Under the pieces are notes generated by a model. It saw only the letters and a list, made by a program, of their open reading frames with translations. It did no database searches and was not told the DNA's origin. A stretch of 64,000 nt of DNA, taken from positions 1,667,223-1,731,222 of the forward strand of contig RPFO01000050.1 in the NCBI GenBank assembly GCA_009746045.1, given 5' to 3'. The DNA is from Mesostigma viride. Lineage: Eukaryota > Streptophyta > Mesostigmatophyceae > Mesostigmatales > Mesostigmataceae. The position numbers and the translations under genes were made by a program. Below, in pieces: positions 8,998 through 18,817 of this stretch; positions within the stretch are counted from its first letter, which is position 1, and each line of letters starts with the position of its first letter.

Positions 8998-9837
8998 TTA
9001 CCATACTTCCTCATCATCACTATCTTGCGGATGATTTGCTTCCCGTAGCGCCTGTAACTTGGCCAACTCTCGTGCTTTCATTTCTTTCACTTGTTCGGCA
9101 CGTACTAATGCTTGTAACGTCTTGTTGGATTCTTCGAGTTCTTTTTTGAATGTTTTTTCTATTTCCATTATATCTGCATCTATTCGTTGTTTTATCTCTT
9201 CTTTATCGCCTGTAGGGTTGTTCGACTTAGCTATTTCGAAAAGTTTTGCCTGTATGTTAGGCAGATCTTCAAGATTTTTTTGGAGAGCTGATATATTTTC
9301 TTCCAAGATCGTTTTTCCACTGGTTTTACGTCCTATTAATTTTAACTCTTCTTCGGCTTCTTTGAGCTCTTTTTTATACCTTTGTTCTCTTTCTTTATTA
9401 TCTTCATCTATTTGTTGTTTTAACCAATCTTTATCGCCCGTAAAGCCGTTCGACACAGCTTCTTGAAATCGTTTTTCCTTTGTCCCAGGCAGATCTTCAA
9501 TATTTTGTATTAGTGTTGATATTCTTTTTTCCAACATCGTTTCTCTAGTTGTTTCAGGGCGCGTGTTCGCTTTTTTGAGTTGCACGCTTTGTAAAATATT
9601 AACGTCGACAAGTGTTGTTGGACGTTTAGAGGCCGCTTCTGGTGCCTTTTTAAGTTTTGATGCACCTTGTTTTAGAGCGTCAACTGAAATTCGTGATTCT
9701 GTATTTTGAACTTGGGAGTTTGCATCATTTTGTGTTGTTGTTTGCACCTGATCCGGTGAAGGAAGGGGGGATTTAGGGACGGGGGGGGCGGGGGGGGACT
9801 TCTGGGACGGGGGTGGGTGCTGGATTGTCTGCCACAT
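8998..9837 (-). pseudogene. C-terminal coiled-coil part of an interrupted NPYL/HGPGF-family gene
   Basis: Open for 279 codons. The first 20 codons overlap, in another frame, the end of the 9773-10094 fragment. A G8-C-G8 tract (9781-9797) is where the frames diverge, so one homopolymer indel would join them. The protein part holds two copies of an approximately 80-residue helical repeat (LEKRISTLIQNIEDLPGTKE... and LEENISALQKNLEDLPNIQA...), each followed by a GDK...KQ(Q/R)ID motif: a classic coiled coil. It ends SDDEEVW. Read with the two fragments further right it would form one protein of roughly 890 residues. Confidence 0.6.
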
Positions 9838-10094
9838 AGTCTTTCAATGTAGACTCGACTGAACTTTTCTGGAAAGCGGCTTCAACAAGTCTACCCAATA
9901 CCTCCTTTGCATTTTTCAAATCTGTCATGTCGACGTTAGATCTGTTTGCCTCGGTCCGAGCACTGAGTGGTCTTGATGAAGACGTCGGATTGGTTGATCG
10001 AGGTAATCCTGTTCGTGGTCGGTCGATTCTGTTGTATCGGAAATTTGAACCCCAAAGAACTTGCGCCACGTGGCGTTTTTGATCGCTCGTGAGA
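9773..10094 (-). pseudogene. middle part of the interrupted NPYL/HGPGF-family gene
   Basis: Open from the edge of the mobile element at 10094 to a TAA at 9773. The reading frame is the one that continues the 12232-13797 fragment if the 2.1-kb element and one AT duplication are removed. It ends in a proline run that goes out of frame in the G8-C-G8 tract. A GTG at 10069 could serve as a start but has no obvious promoter. Confidence 0.6.
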
Positions 10095-10096
10095 AT

Positions 10097-11626
10097 CGGA
10101 TTTCTCTGAAAATAGTTTATTAAACAGCATGCGGGAAAGAAAGGGCCGCCACAACCTTGTGGCTGTACATGCAGAAAGGCTTGTTAGACGAATGGGGACG
10201 GCTTGTTGTTTACCGGGGAATCCTACTGGCAACTAGCTTTGCCTTTTGTAAGTCAGGCGCCGTTTGTTTGAACGGCCGGCCATGTGTTGAATGCTGACGG
10301 AAGTTGCGTCAAAAAGCTGTAATAAAATCTGATGTAACCAGCACTCACCAATTGATTGGTGTGCTGCTTGGTTGGGTAGTGTGTTCAGGGTTGCATTCGA
10401 AGAGTACACATGGCCTGACAGCTCAGACGTGTGACAGATGAGCTGGCTGGCTGAATTATTAAATTGTCAGCGTTAGGATATTTCTGGTTTTGCCGTTTTC
10501 CATTTTGACGGTAGGCTTGATAAGCATGGTCGGCGGGTTGTGACCCGTAATTGTTTCTTTGAATGTGCTCACTGAAGCAGTATGCGCGGCCTCGCTGCTA
10601 TGGCGGCGGGGCTAAAGAAAATTAGGCAAAGACCCCGTCCTTGCCTGCTATGAAGTCGCGGGCTTTGCGACTTCACGGCAGGTAGGGGCGGTTTGAACGG
10701 AACGGAAATTTCGCGTTACCAATGTGCCAAGTGGTTCTGGTTGGCACCTTGCTGGGCAGCGTCTCGGTGGTCATAGAAAGTGGGCTGGGCGCCCCGCCCC
10801 GGCTGCTGGTAATTCCAGCAGCGGAGCCAATCATGTCGACTAAGAAGTCCGCAGCTGATGCGGAAACTGTGCGAAGGTCAATAGATTAATTTGGATTCCA
10901 TGAGACTGCGCTGGTAGTCAGTCAGCGGCCCACCGCCTAGGGCGCTGCATGGCGCTGCCTTCGGCTTGGTGCGCGGCCCTTTTTTGTTATGGGCCAGCGA
11001 GGGATATAAGGGTGACGCGCGGCCGGCTAATTTCTTGCGTTCCGGAAGAAAATATATTTGCAAAATTCCCACAAAAGGAACCGAGTATCGGAAAGGCGTC
11101 TCGGCTGACAGTGGCAGTGTCTGGCCTTGTCGTCTCTTCCTGCTCAGCACCCGGCAGGTAGCGGTTCAAACCCTGGTGGCGTCGGAATGCGAATTTTCTG
11201 GGTTTTTATCCGGAATAATGTTTTGCTGAGGCGGCTCCGCGGATTCGCTAACCTTTTATTGTCGGGCCCCTTAGGGGGTTATTATAGCCTTGTGCGGGCT
11301 GAGTCGCCATGAAGGAGATGTTGCGACACGCCCCACTTTGTGGTCTTTTATGGAAGCGGCTACCCTCGAGGCTGCTCGGAAGAGGGGGGGGGTCTTCTCC
11401 TTTTCTTTGTTCACTGTTATTGGGGCAACAGTGATCCTATCAAGTTTTGTTTCCTGAGCGGCGACAGTGCGGGGGAGGAGGGTAATGGCGCCAGGGACTG
11501 GGGTGGATCGGGGGGCTCTTGCTCCTGCATGCGAGGGAGACGAGATGACTACTTAAACCTGCCTTTGGCAGGGGCTCTACTCATTGTTTTCAATCAAATG
11601 CTGGTTTTCTTGGGAGCTCAAGTGTC
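10097..11626 (+). mobile_element. non-coding mobile element, long form, copy 1
   Basis: A 1530-base unit beginning CGGATTTCTCTGAAAATAG and ending GGGAGCTCAAGTGTC. It is nearly identical to the inverted unit at 49244-50772 (differences noticed: one G/A substitution and one G-run length change). I see no long conserved ORF and no terminal inverted repeat. The middle is GC-rich and structured, for example the hairpin GAAGTCGCGGGCTTTGCGAC near 10652. The orientation given is arbitrary. Together with the short form that follows it interrupts a viral gene, with AT on both outer sides (10095-10096 and 12230-12231) as probable target duplication. No known superfamily is recognised. Confidence 0.75.
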
Positions 11627-11631
11627 ATAAT

Positions 11632-12229
11632 CGGATTTCTCTGAAAATAGTTTATTAAACAGCATGCGGGAAAGAAAGGGCCGCCACAACCTTGTGGCTG
11701 TACATGCAGAAAGGCTTGTTAGACGAATGGGGACGGCTTGTTGTTTACCGGGGAATCCTACTGGCAACTAGCTTTGCCTTTTGTAAGTCAGGCGCCGTTT
11801 GTTTGAACGGCCGGCCATGTGTTGAATGCTGACGGAAGTTGCGTCAAAAAGCTGTAATAAAATCTGATGTAACCAGCACTCACCAATTGATTGGTGTGCT
11901 GCTTGGTTGGGTAGTGTGTTCAGGGTTGCATTCGAAGAGTACACATGGCCTGACAGCTCAGACGTGTGACAGATGAGCTGGCTGGCTGAATTATTAAATT
12001 GTCAGCGTTAGGATATTTCTGGTTTTGCCGTTTTCCATTTTGACGGTAGGCTTGATAAGCATGGTCGGCGGGTTGTGACCCGTAATTGTTTCTTCCCACC
12101 CATCCCACCCTTGGGGGGCTCTTGCTCCTGCATGCGAGGGAGACGAGATGACTACTTAAACCTGCCTTTGGCAGGGGCTCTACTCATTGTTTTCAATCAA
12201 ATGCTGGTTTTCTTGGGAGCTCAAGTGTC
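11632..12229 (+). mobile_element. non-coding mobile element, short internally deleted form, copy 1
   Basis: 598 bases. It shares the first 460 or so and the last 115 or so bases of the adjacent long form, but the middle is replaced by a short C-rich linker (CCCACCCATCCCACCC). It is joined to the long form by ATAAT (11627-11631). This looks like a MITE-style deletion derivative sitting directly beside its parent. The same long-ATAAT-short arrangement is found, inverted, at 48641-50772. Confidence 0.75.
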
Positions 12230-12231
12230 AT

Positions 12232-13797
12232 AAACGGCTTTATTTGTTTAAAGAAGTCTGCGGGATTCACATTACGCGCGATTCGGTCAATCTCGTGTTC
12301 GTCAACATTTTTCACCCCTTCTCTGTTTATCGCGTTCAGGATCTCTGCAGCGTCTCGTATTGCAACAAAAGCGTCACGGTCCACGCCTGGTATGTTTTGG
12401 TGCCTTCTAACGTCGCGGACAGTCTGCAAGTGATTTGGGTTAGAAGCAACTAGTTTTTCAATCGTGTCAAGGCTGTCAGGATGAGATACAAGTAAGTTTT
12501 TGACGCCTTGGTTCCGCGCTTGTTCTAAAAGTGACGATGCCTGTTGGATTGCAAAAAGATTATCAATTACTTCTCCGTCGATCATGTTTGCTCGTTCGTT
12601 TGTTAAAAAGGCGCTCGCGCTCTCGTAGATGGAAGAAAGTGGTGCCAGTCCCTCGTTCAAAGCACGCATCAACCATTTTGCTTCTTGCGCTTCTTTTGCA
12701 TATTTAATTGCATAATCCGCTCTTTCTTTCGGGGAAGGAATAGATCTTCTGTACCCGTATTTCGGTTGTGTCGCGTAATTAAAATTGCTAGGTCGAGATA
12801 TATCCATGAATTCAGACTCGTTTACCGCAGAGGCCGCGGAGGTCGAAGCGGATTGCTTGGACTGGTATGGGTTCGCGAACGATGGACTCGAAGACGTCTG
12901 ATTTTTGTCAGCTTCGTAAATTGACCCTAGATTCTCGACATCGTCGCCTGCTGAATTTGCGAGGGTAGTTTTAAGGGCGTCTCTCAGATTCTGATCTGTA
13001 AGCGCACCCCCTGAGGCAGAAAGGTCGGACTTGCGAGCTCGGTACTTTTCTAATATATCTTCCAAGGCAAAAAGTTCTTCAAGATCATTATCCTTCACTA
13101 ACTCTTTGGCCGTTTCCAGAATTTGATCATAATCCAAATTTCGAAGCGTTGACATGTCGAATTTAAATAGTGGTTTACCGGTTGTTTCTGCCAGTAACCT
13201 GGCCGTCTCTCCCAGGACTACAGATTTGTTCATTTGTTCAGCGTTCGTCGCCTCAGGAAAGTTCCACATTGCCTCCGCTCTATTTTGGAGATGTTTGAGA
13301 TATGCTATTTTTTGATTGTGCAAAATCGGAAGATTTTTGAATGCTTGTTCGATCTCTTCAAAGTATTTAGTTTGTTGACCCGAATCGACGGCTGCTTTGG
13401 CTTCTTTGAGATATTCGTCTTCTGTCAGACCTATTTCTGACGTCATTCCCGGGGATCCTGAAAGCGCTTTAGGCGAAGTATTAGGCGACGCTTTAGGCGA
13501 CGAAGAGGCACTCGAAGCCGGACTTGCCGACGAGGAAGCGGAACTAGACGAAGAAGTATCCGATTTTGGGCTGGTCGGCTGCGACGGCGCGGGTGAGACA
13601 GACGTGCTCGAGGCGGGAGCGGGGAGAGACACGCTCGAGGATACAGCGTCGACATCGCCGATGTTAAATCCCGGCCCGTGAACCGATCCTGCCAAGTACG
13701 GATTGAGAGACGCGCCATACGCCAACGGGTAAGACGCCCGCTGAAAGTTCGGGACAAACACATTCGATTCTCGACTAAAGCGGTACGGGTTTTGCAT
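12232..13797 (-). pseudogene. N-terminal part of an NPYL/HGPGF-family virion-like protein, interrupted by mobile element
   Basis: 522 codons from ATG 13797 to the element boundary; translation then runs 12 codons into the element. Residues about 31-48 are LNPYLAGSVHGPGFNIGD, the best example of the motif shared with the proteins starting at 8919 and 15413. Residues 50-110 are Ser/Ala/Pro repeats. The rest is largely helical and charged, with many Ala/Glu/Lys. Removing the element and one AT restores an open frame into 10094. Function unknown; probably a structural or tegument-like protein. Confidence 0.65.
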
Positions 13798-13846
13798 TTA
13801 TACTAAGGCGAAGAACATTTCTTCGTTTCTTTGACAGAGAGAGGAG

Positions 13847-14185
13847 ATGGAAAAGGTGTTGAAGACGATTGACGGGCTCTCGTGTACCATTCTCGACGAC
13901 CCCCATTGCGACCTTGTGCATCTCTTGTGTCAGGCCGCCCGCGCGCTTGTGAAGGAGAAGTTTCTAGAGGAAGACTTCGAGGCCGTGTTGAAAGGATGTT
14001 TGCGCTTGGCGGATCACGTAATCGAAGAGCTGTGTCCTGAAAACGACGCGCGCGTCGCTAAGCTCGCTTATGCGATCCGTTATTATGTCCGAGCTCATCG
14101 TGACGCAGAGGCCGTGAGTCCACCGCGGTTGCCGACTTTATCGAACGGGAAACTTGTCATTCGCAGCCCGGCTTTGTGCGCGTGA
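13847..14185 (+). CDS. hypothetical protein, first gene of a two-gene unit
   Basis: 112 aa, predominantly helical with evenly spaced leucines (LVHLLCQAARALVKEKFLEE). Not recognised. Its stop codon TGA overlaps the ATG of the next gene by one base (TGATG), which indicates that the two are expressed and probably evolved together. It starts 50 bases from the divergent NPYL/HGPGF gene, so the two share a promoter region. Confidence 0.6.
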   Translation: MEKVLKTIDGLSCTILDDPHCDLVHLLCQAARALVKEKFLEEDFEAVLKGCLRLADHVIEELCPENDARVAKLAYAIRYYVRAHRDAEAVSPPRLPTLSNGKLVIRSPALCA

Positions 14186-15273
14186 TGGTCAAACGCGTTT
14201 CTTGCGACGAGGCGTGCGGGCCCGAAACGCTCCTCGCCGCCCTTTCGGCACCCTTGTATCGGGATCTTACAGAGGAGGAGCGGTTGCACGCTCACGTTTT
14301 CTCCGACTTCGTGGACTCGAAACGCGTGAACAAAGGTCCCACGCTTTCTGCTTCTACAGAACGAGTGTTCGATGCGTTTTCCGACTTTCTCGAAGATCGC
14401 AATTTCGCCAGGTACGACCACTTTTCGAGGTTTCAAGAGGACAAGTGGTTTTGGAACGCCTTGTTCGATCGCTATGGGTTCTCGACGGGCGGTGGATTGG
14501 GTTCGAAGAGGACGTCGGGTTTTAGCGTGAACGGGTCTCGCGATCTGAAGGACGCGTGCACCGAGTCTGTGTCGCTCGAGGACCCGGACCCGGATCGTTG
14601 CGATTTCCGTGTTTTCTGCGGGAAGACGAGGTTGTCTCTCGTGACGAATGCGCTCATGAAATACGCTGGAGACCTGGTTTCGGACGAGGTCTTGAACGAG
14701 ATCATAGACGCATTCGACAGGACGGGGGTTAACAACCTTACGACCGAGGAGCGGTACCGCACTTCTCATCTCCACGGGCTCGTGACGGCGATGGCGGAGA
14801 ACGGGGTGTCTGTCCCCGAGGCGGTCCGTGATTGGATTGTCGACCACAGGGCGGCGTTGAGCGAGAAGATATACAGCCACAACGCCCAGTTTCGGCGGTC
14901 GAGGTCAGGCGACTTTTTCCAAGAAACTTTGCGGTGGCAACGATGGGACGCTCTTTTGCGATCGACGGACAAGAGGCGTCATACGGAGAGCGAGGAGGAG
15001 TCTTCGAGCGAGATCGAGTCGGTGTACACGACAAAGGCCGCGGAGTTCATGCAGCTCGAAAACGTCAAGCAGGACCCGGAGGCGTGGGTGAAAATGAAAG
15101 ATTTTCGCCAGGCTTTTTTAGTCGATTTTTGTGGAGAAGACGTGTCTAACAGGAAGAACGCGGTGACAAATGAAGACTTACGCACATTGTTCGAACCTTT
15201 CGGCCTGAAGTTTTTCAGGAACAAGAGGCGCGATGGGGTTAGATCCGATTGGGTGAACGGCATCACGATTTAG
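14185..15273 (+). CDS. hypothetical protein with C-terminal winged-helix-like region
   Basis: 362 aa from ATG 14185; GTG codons just upstream are in frame. The N-terminal 250 residues are not recognised. After an acidic Ser/Glu stretch (ESEEESSSEIES) comes a C-terminal segment of about 75 residues ending SDWVNGITI. It recalls the winged-helix tails attached to poxvirus D5-type and other nucleocytovirus DNA-binding proteins. That similarity is by eye only. Translationally coupled to the preceding gene. Confidence 0.6.
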   Translation: MVKRVSCDEACGPETLLAALSAPLYRDLTEEERLHAHVFSDFVDSKRVNKGPTLSASTERVFDAFSDFLEDRNFARYDHFSRFQEDKWFWNALFDRYGFSTGGGLGSKRTSGFSVNGSRDLKDACTESVSLEDPDPDRCDFRVFCGKTRLSLVTNALMKYAGDLVSDEVLNEIIDAFDRTGVNNLTTEERYRTSHLHGLVTAMAENGVSVPEAVRDWIVDHRAALSEKIYSHNAQFRRSRSGDFFQETLRWQRWDALLRSTDKRRHTESEEESSSEIESVYTTKAAEFMQLENVKQDPEAWVKMKDFRQAFLVDFCGEDVSNRKNAVTNEDLRTLFEPFGLKFFRNKRRDGVRSDWVNGITI

Positions 15274-15412
15274 ACTTTCTCGTTCTGGAATGTTTTCCGC
15301 ACGTGACTCTCATCGGCCTCGCTTGAAACTTGCACCTCCGGTTGCAATGGGTCGTGCCTTTGCACCTCATGACGAGAGGGTTTTTTATTATTCAATAAAG
15401 AAAGAAAGTTGC

Positions 15413-18025
15413 ATGTTGCTATACGCGGATCCATACTCGTACGTGCAGATGTACTTGTCTAATCCTTTGTTGCCTTACCCGATGCACGGGCCAGGTTTTT
15501 TCGTAGGAGGAGAACAGTGGTTTTACCCCGCCGCGACTGATCCGCTAGGAATTCCTAAACCGAGGTACGTACTTGTACGCGAGGCAGGTGTGGGAACTGA
15601 CCCGGTAAGAGAACCAGTCGCAGGAGAAACGAAAGGCGCAAAAAACGGGACTTATACGCACGTTTATGGACGTTTCCGTGAAAAAGAGGGCGAAGAAGGC
15701 AGTTTACCGGAAGTAGAAGTAAGTGATGATTCGGTATCGTCAGTCAGCGACTCCGAAGTAGAATATGCCTCAAGTTACGAATCTGCGGACACATCTGCGT
15801 TAATTACACCATCCAATTCCGATAACGAGGACCGAAGCACTTTGTCAGATGAAGAGAGTCAAGACGTCCTGAGCGAGGACGGAGAACTTTCTGACCCTGA
15901 ACGGGTGAGAGCAATATCGACTGAACCGGGCACGTATGATATCAATCAGCCTCGCGGGCCGCAAATGATCCCCCCGGCGAGACAAGTTGTAGCCAAACCG
16001 TATGTAAAAAAGGACCAAAATGAACGTAATCAGATTCTTTGGAGATACGTTAAACAGACTCGAGATGGGGTAATAGTTTCGGACGCGAATGTAACCTCGA
16101 TATCAGTCGACGTGCTACAAGATTTGAAGAGACGTTCAGAAAGACAACAGACTGAAATAATAGAAACATTAATAAGAAGATCACGAAGACCTTTTACGGT
16201 AGAGGGAAATCCTATCAGTGGAAATGAATCTGAATTCATTGACGGAGCGGATGTTGGAATAGAAGTTCTCACGGTAAATGGCGAACTTTTGGATATTCCT
16301 GTAATCCCTATAGTTTCTGGGTTGAGTACAAATGCAACCACATCTGCTAACCTCTCTCCTGGAATCGGAAGGGAAAATACAGTAACAACTGAACCGGACA
16401 TGATTGATAGCAATCATCCTCGCGGGCCGCAAATGATCCCCCCGGCGAGACAAATTGTAGCCAAACCGTACGAAAAGAAAACTCCTGCTCGCTCAAAGGT
16501 TCTGGTGACAGCACTGAAAAACACAAACAACGGATCAAATACTGGAAAGAGTAGAAGCAATGAAAATAGAGACTTTAGAGAATCGGCGGCGTGGATGGGT
16601 GGTATCGAAGATGCGGATATTGACGACGCTGTAACTCTAGATGCTGACCTTGACGTGTCTTCGTCGGATCAACTCGGAGTGTCCCTGTCACCGAAACCTC
16701 CAAGAGTAAAAACTGCATGGCAGGATCCTTTACCGATCGCGATGGAATCTCCTTCACCGATCGCGAATGAATATCTCGACGGAGGACATGAACAAGAGCG
16801 GGTTACACCATCTGATTGGGCGGAACGTAGAGATTTGAAATCTCAGCTGTTTCGCCATTTGTCTAATTTGGGACTACAAAATGATACTAGGAACACAAGT
16901 GTGCGGAGAGTCCCGGGAAATCGGTTTCAGATAGAGCCAGAAGCAGTGCGCCAAATACAACCACTGCCCGTCACGTCTCTTTTGTCGTTTGGAAAAGATT
17001 CATACACGGATGAACTACTAGGTCCTATAGGTCCTACAAAACGGATCAATGTGACGAGCCAGTTTACTGAGGAGTCTCCACGCAATCCAGTTCGTGTAAG
17101 ACGCCTTGCGAACTTTGCAGCCGAGACGAATGAAACTATGCCTGGCCCCTATGATATACCATTATATGTGGAAGATCTTGACTCGCGTCGTCCCGAAACC
17201 CTTTCAGAAGATGATGTCATAGATTCACATTTGCCTAGCCCTAAAACCCTTTTTGAAGGCCCCGTTGAAAAATCCGAGTATCAAACACTTAAAAAACCGT
17301 TTGTGACTAAAAACGCGTGGGGTGCTGAAACAAAGCCCGCGGTCGGTAGTTTGGAATTTAAAACGCCTCAAGTGTCGTTGGCGGTTGCTTCTTCACCAAC
17401 CGAAACTGCAAAAAAGGCTCAAGAACTGTGGGGATCTAGACTTTTCAGTCCGGGACAACAACTTTTTGAAAGGCTGCTTAAAGAAGCGGCAACAAAATCT
17501 AGACCGAAACCATCGCAACAACGGCCTTCTTCTGCTTCTGGCAGGCTTCCAGACCCAGTTTTCAGGACTCGGACTGATGCTTATAGTGTTACGACTACTT
17601 CCGACGGATCTGCTGTCGAAAAGAACCTTGAGGAATTGAATACGCCCCTCGAATCCCCGCGACAACTGCAACCGAGAAACGACACCAATTGGCCTTTCAA
17701 GTTTTCTCAAGGTGAAGAAGTAGAGGCTCGCGATGACTTCGAACCCGGAGTGAATGTAAAACCTTTAAGCAAATCGGAGATCGAAAAATATAACGCAATA
17801 GAAAAAGCCGCGAGGAGCGAGGTTTTAAAACGTCGTGCGCAAGAAAGGCGACAAGAAGAGTTAAACAAACAACAGGAAAACGCGATTCAGGACAGGCGAG
17901 AAAAACGCGAGCTTGATGAGAGGCTCGGACTTCTAAAACTGGAATGGCAAGCTAATCGAGAAAAAGATGCGCGACAGCTCAAAATTCTGATCGACGACTT
18001 GCGACGTCAGTTGCCGTCCCCTTAA
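15413..18025 (+). CDS. NPYL/HGPGF-family large disordered protein
   Basis: 870 aa from ATG 15413, which places the signature NPLLPYPMHGPGFFVGG at residues about 18-34, as in its relatives starting at 13797 and 8919. An in-frame extension to 15290 has no such support. The protein is acidic and Ser-rich early on (SVSSVSDSEVEYASSYESAD). It contains two copies of PRGPQMIPPARQ(V/I)VAKPY at about residues 180 and 337, and ends in a highly charged coiled coil (about residues 785-870). Probably a virion-associated scaffold or tegument-like protein; no enzymatic motif is seen. Confidence 0.7.
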   Translation: MLLYADPYSYVQMYLSNPLLPYPMHGPGFFVGGEQWFYPAATDPLGIPKPRYVLVREAGVGTDPVREPVAGETKGAKNGTYTHVYGRFREKEGEEGSLPEVEVSDDSVSSVSDSEVEYASSYESADTSALITPSNSDNEDRSTLSDEESQDVLSEDGELSDPERVRAISTEPGTYDINQPRGPQMIPPARQVVAKPYVKKDQNERNQILWRYVKQTRDGVIVSDANVTSISVDVLQDLKRRSERQQTEIIETLIRRSRRPFTVEGNPISGNESEFIDGADVGIEVLTVNGELLDIPVIPIVSGLSTNATTSANLSPGIGRENTVTTEPDMIDSNHPRGPQMIPPARQIVAKPYEKKTPARSKVLVTALKNTNNGSNTGKSRSNENRDFRESAAWMGGIEDADIDDAVTLDADLDVSSSDQLGVSLSPKPPRVKTAWQDPLPIAMESPSPIANEYLDGGHEQERVTPSDWAERRDLKSQLFRHLSNLGLQNDTRNTSVRRVPGNRFQIEPEAVRQIQPLPVTSLLSFGKDSYTDELLGPIGPTKRINVTSQFTEESPRNPVRVRRLANFAAETNETMPGPYDIPLYVEDLDSRRPETLSEDDVIDSHLPSPKTLFEGPVEKSEYQTLKKPFVTKNAWGAETKPAVGSLEFKTPQVSLAVASSPTETAKKAQELWGSRLFSPGQQLFERLLKEAATKSRPKPSQQRPSSASGRLPDPVFRTRTDAYSVTTTSDGSAVEKNLEELNTPLESPRQLQPRNDTNWPFKFSQGEEVEARDDFEPGVNVKPLSKSEIEKYNAIEKAARSEVLKRRAQERRQEELNKQQENAIQDRREKRELDERLGLLKLEWQANREKDARQLKILIDDLRRQLPSP
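15920..16002 (+). repeat. internal coding repeat, copy 1
   Basis: 83 bases encoding TEPG...PRGPQMIPPARQVVAKPY. The core (CTCGCGGGCCGCAAATGATC and beyond) recurs almost unchanged at 16388-16470. Confidence 0.7.
16388..16470 (+). repeat. internal coding repeat, copy 2
   Basis: Second copy of the 83-base repeat in the same gene, with a handful of substitutions. The central approximately 50 bases differ at one position by eye, suggesting a recent duplication or conversion. Confidence 0.7.
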
Positions 18026-18613
18026 TTAAAGATCCTCGGACGGACTTGCAGCTGCGTAGAACACGATTCGGTGTTGGTTCGATTCGGCGTGTTTAAGAAC
18101 GACGTAGACGATGTTCTCGTCAGCCCCGCCAAGGTTCAGCGGCGCGGTGTTCACCACTTTCCAGGTCGGAGAGTTGGCCACCGCAATAGTATCCACGGCG
18201 AAACGGATGTCCATGTTACGAATCATGTTCAAGGGCGCCGGTTGGAAAGAGAGATTGTTGTACTTGTCGCTCGGCCCGTTGATGATCTGCACGACGTCGA
18301 TCTTTCCGTCCATGACAATGATGCGGAGTTGAGGCGGGTTGTCCGACGGAGTTGTTGTAATGGAATTCGTCTTCGCGTCCTTCCACCAAACTCGTGAGAA
18401 TTCGAGGATGTTGCGTCGGAACGTTTCGTCGCTCATGACGGCGACAGGGGTCATCACGAACCCTTGGTAGTTCGGGTCGATGCGGTCAGGGGCGACGAGA
18501 CGAGGGGATGTTTGGCGATCTTTCAACCACACGATCAACACGAATGCGAAAACGCAGATTACAGAAACAGTGACAGCCGCCAATGCAATTTTCTTTTTAG
18601 TGCTGCTGTCCAT
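18026..18613 (-). CDS. membrane-anchored hypothetical protein
   Basis: 195 aa from ATG 18613. An N-terminal lysine cluster is followed by a single hydrophobic helix (IALAAVTVSVICVFAFVLIV), then about 165 residues of beta-rich ectodomain-like sequence. This is typical of an N-terminally anchored virion or endoplasmic-reticulum protein. AAGTATACGG just before the start looks like the TATA-type element of other genes here. Reading further upstream gives low-quality sequence, so the internal ATG is preferred. Family not recognised. Confidence 0.65.
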   Translation of the reverse strand: MDSSTKKKIALAAVTVSVICVFAFVLIVWLKDRQTSPRLVAPDRIDPNYQGFVMTPVAVMSDETFRRNILEFSRVWWKDAKTNSITTTPSDNPPQLRIIVMDGKIDVVQIINGPSDKYNNLSFQPAPLNMIRNMDIRFAVDTIAVANSPTWKVVNTAPLNLGGADENIVYVVLKHAESNQHRIVFYAAASPSEDL

Positions 18614-18670
18614 CCGTATACTTCTTTCGGTTGAAATAAAAATCGTAACGAACAAGTATACTATACCATC

Positions 18671-18787
18671 ATGCCGCCGAAACGAAGCAAGATCACGGGC
18701 CGTTTTGTGAAGGGGCACAGTTCCCGGGCAACCCGGAAGAGGCATCGAGCGCGCGCCGTTTACATGCCTTTTACAAGTGAGGCATAA
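18671..18787 (+). CDS. very small basic protein
   Basis: 38 codons, MPPKRSKITGRFVKGHSS then a stretch rich in Arg, Lys and His, ending FTSEA. About a third of the residues are basic, as in viral DNA-condensing peptides, though this role is only inferred. It is divergent from the 18613 gene, and GTATACTATACC precedes the ATG. Confidence 0.45.
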   Translation: MPPKRSKITGRFVKGHSSRATRKRHRARAVYMPFTSEA

Positions 18788-18817
18788 ATTTTCTGTTAGA
18801 TTATACCAAACAGGAAC

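Noticed and set aside
10854-10868. Hammerhead-like CTGATGCGGAAAC sequence in the mobile element
   Set aside because: The required helix II and cleavage-site pairing are missing; the bases instead form a simple CCGCA/TGCGG hairpin.
11163-11173. GGTTCAAACCC as the T-arm of a tRNA in the mobile element
   Set aside because: Only two of five T-stem pairs form and no acceptor or anticodon arms can be found around it.
10097-12229. Element pair as self-splicing or spliceosomal intron
   Set aside because: Removal restores the host frame, but the element lies antisense in one gene and sense in the other, and has no recognisable intron boundaries.
10096-12230. Element pair as a Helitron
   Set aside because: The insertion point at AT and a TC-like start fit, but the 3' end GTGTC lacks CTRR and no Rep/helicase is present.
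14095-14880. 261-codon minus-strand frame
   Set aside because: Antisense to the coupled genes 13847-15273, with an arginine/histidine-biased composition typical of shadow frames.
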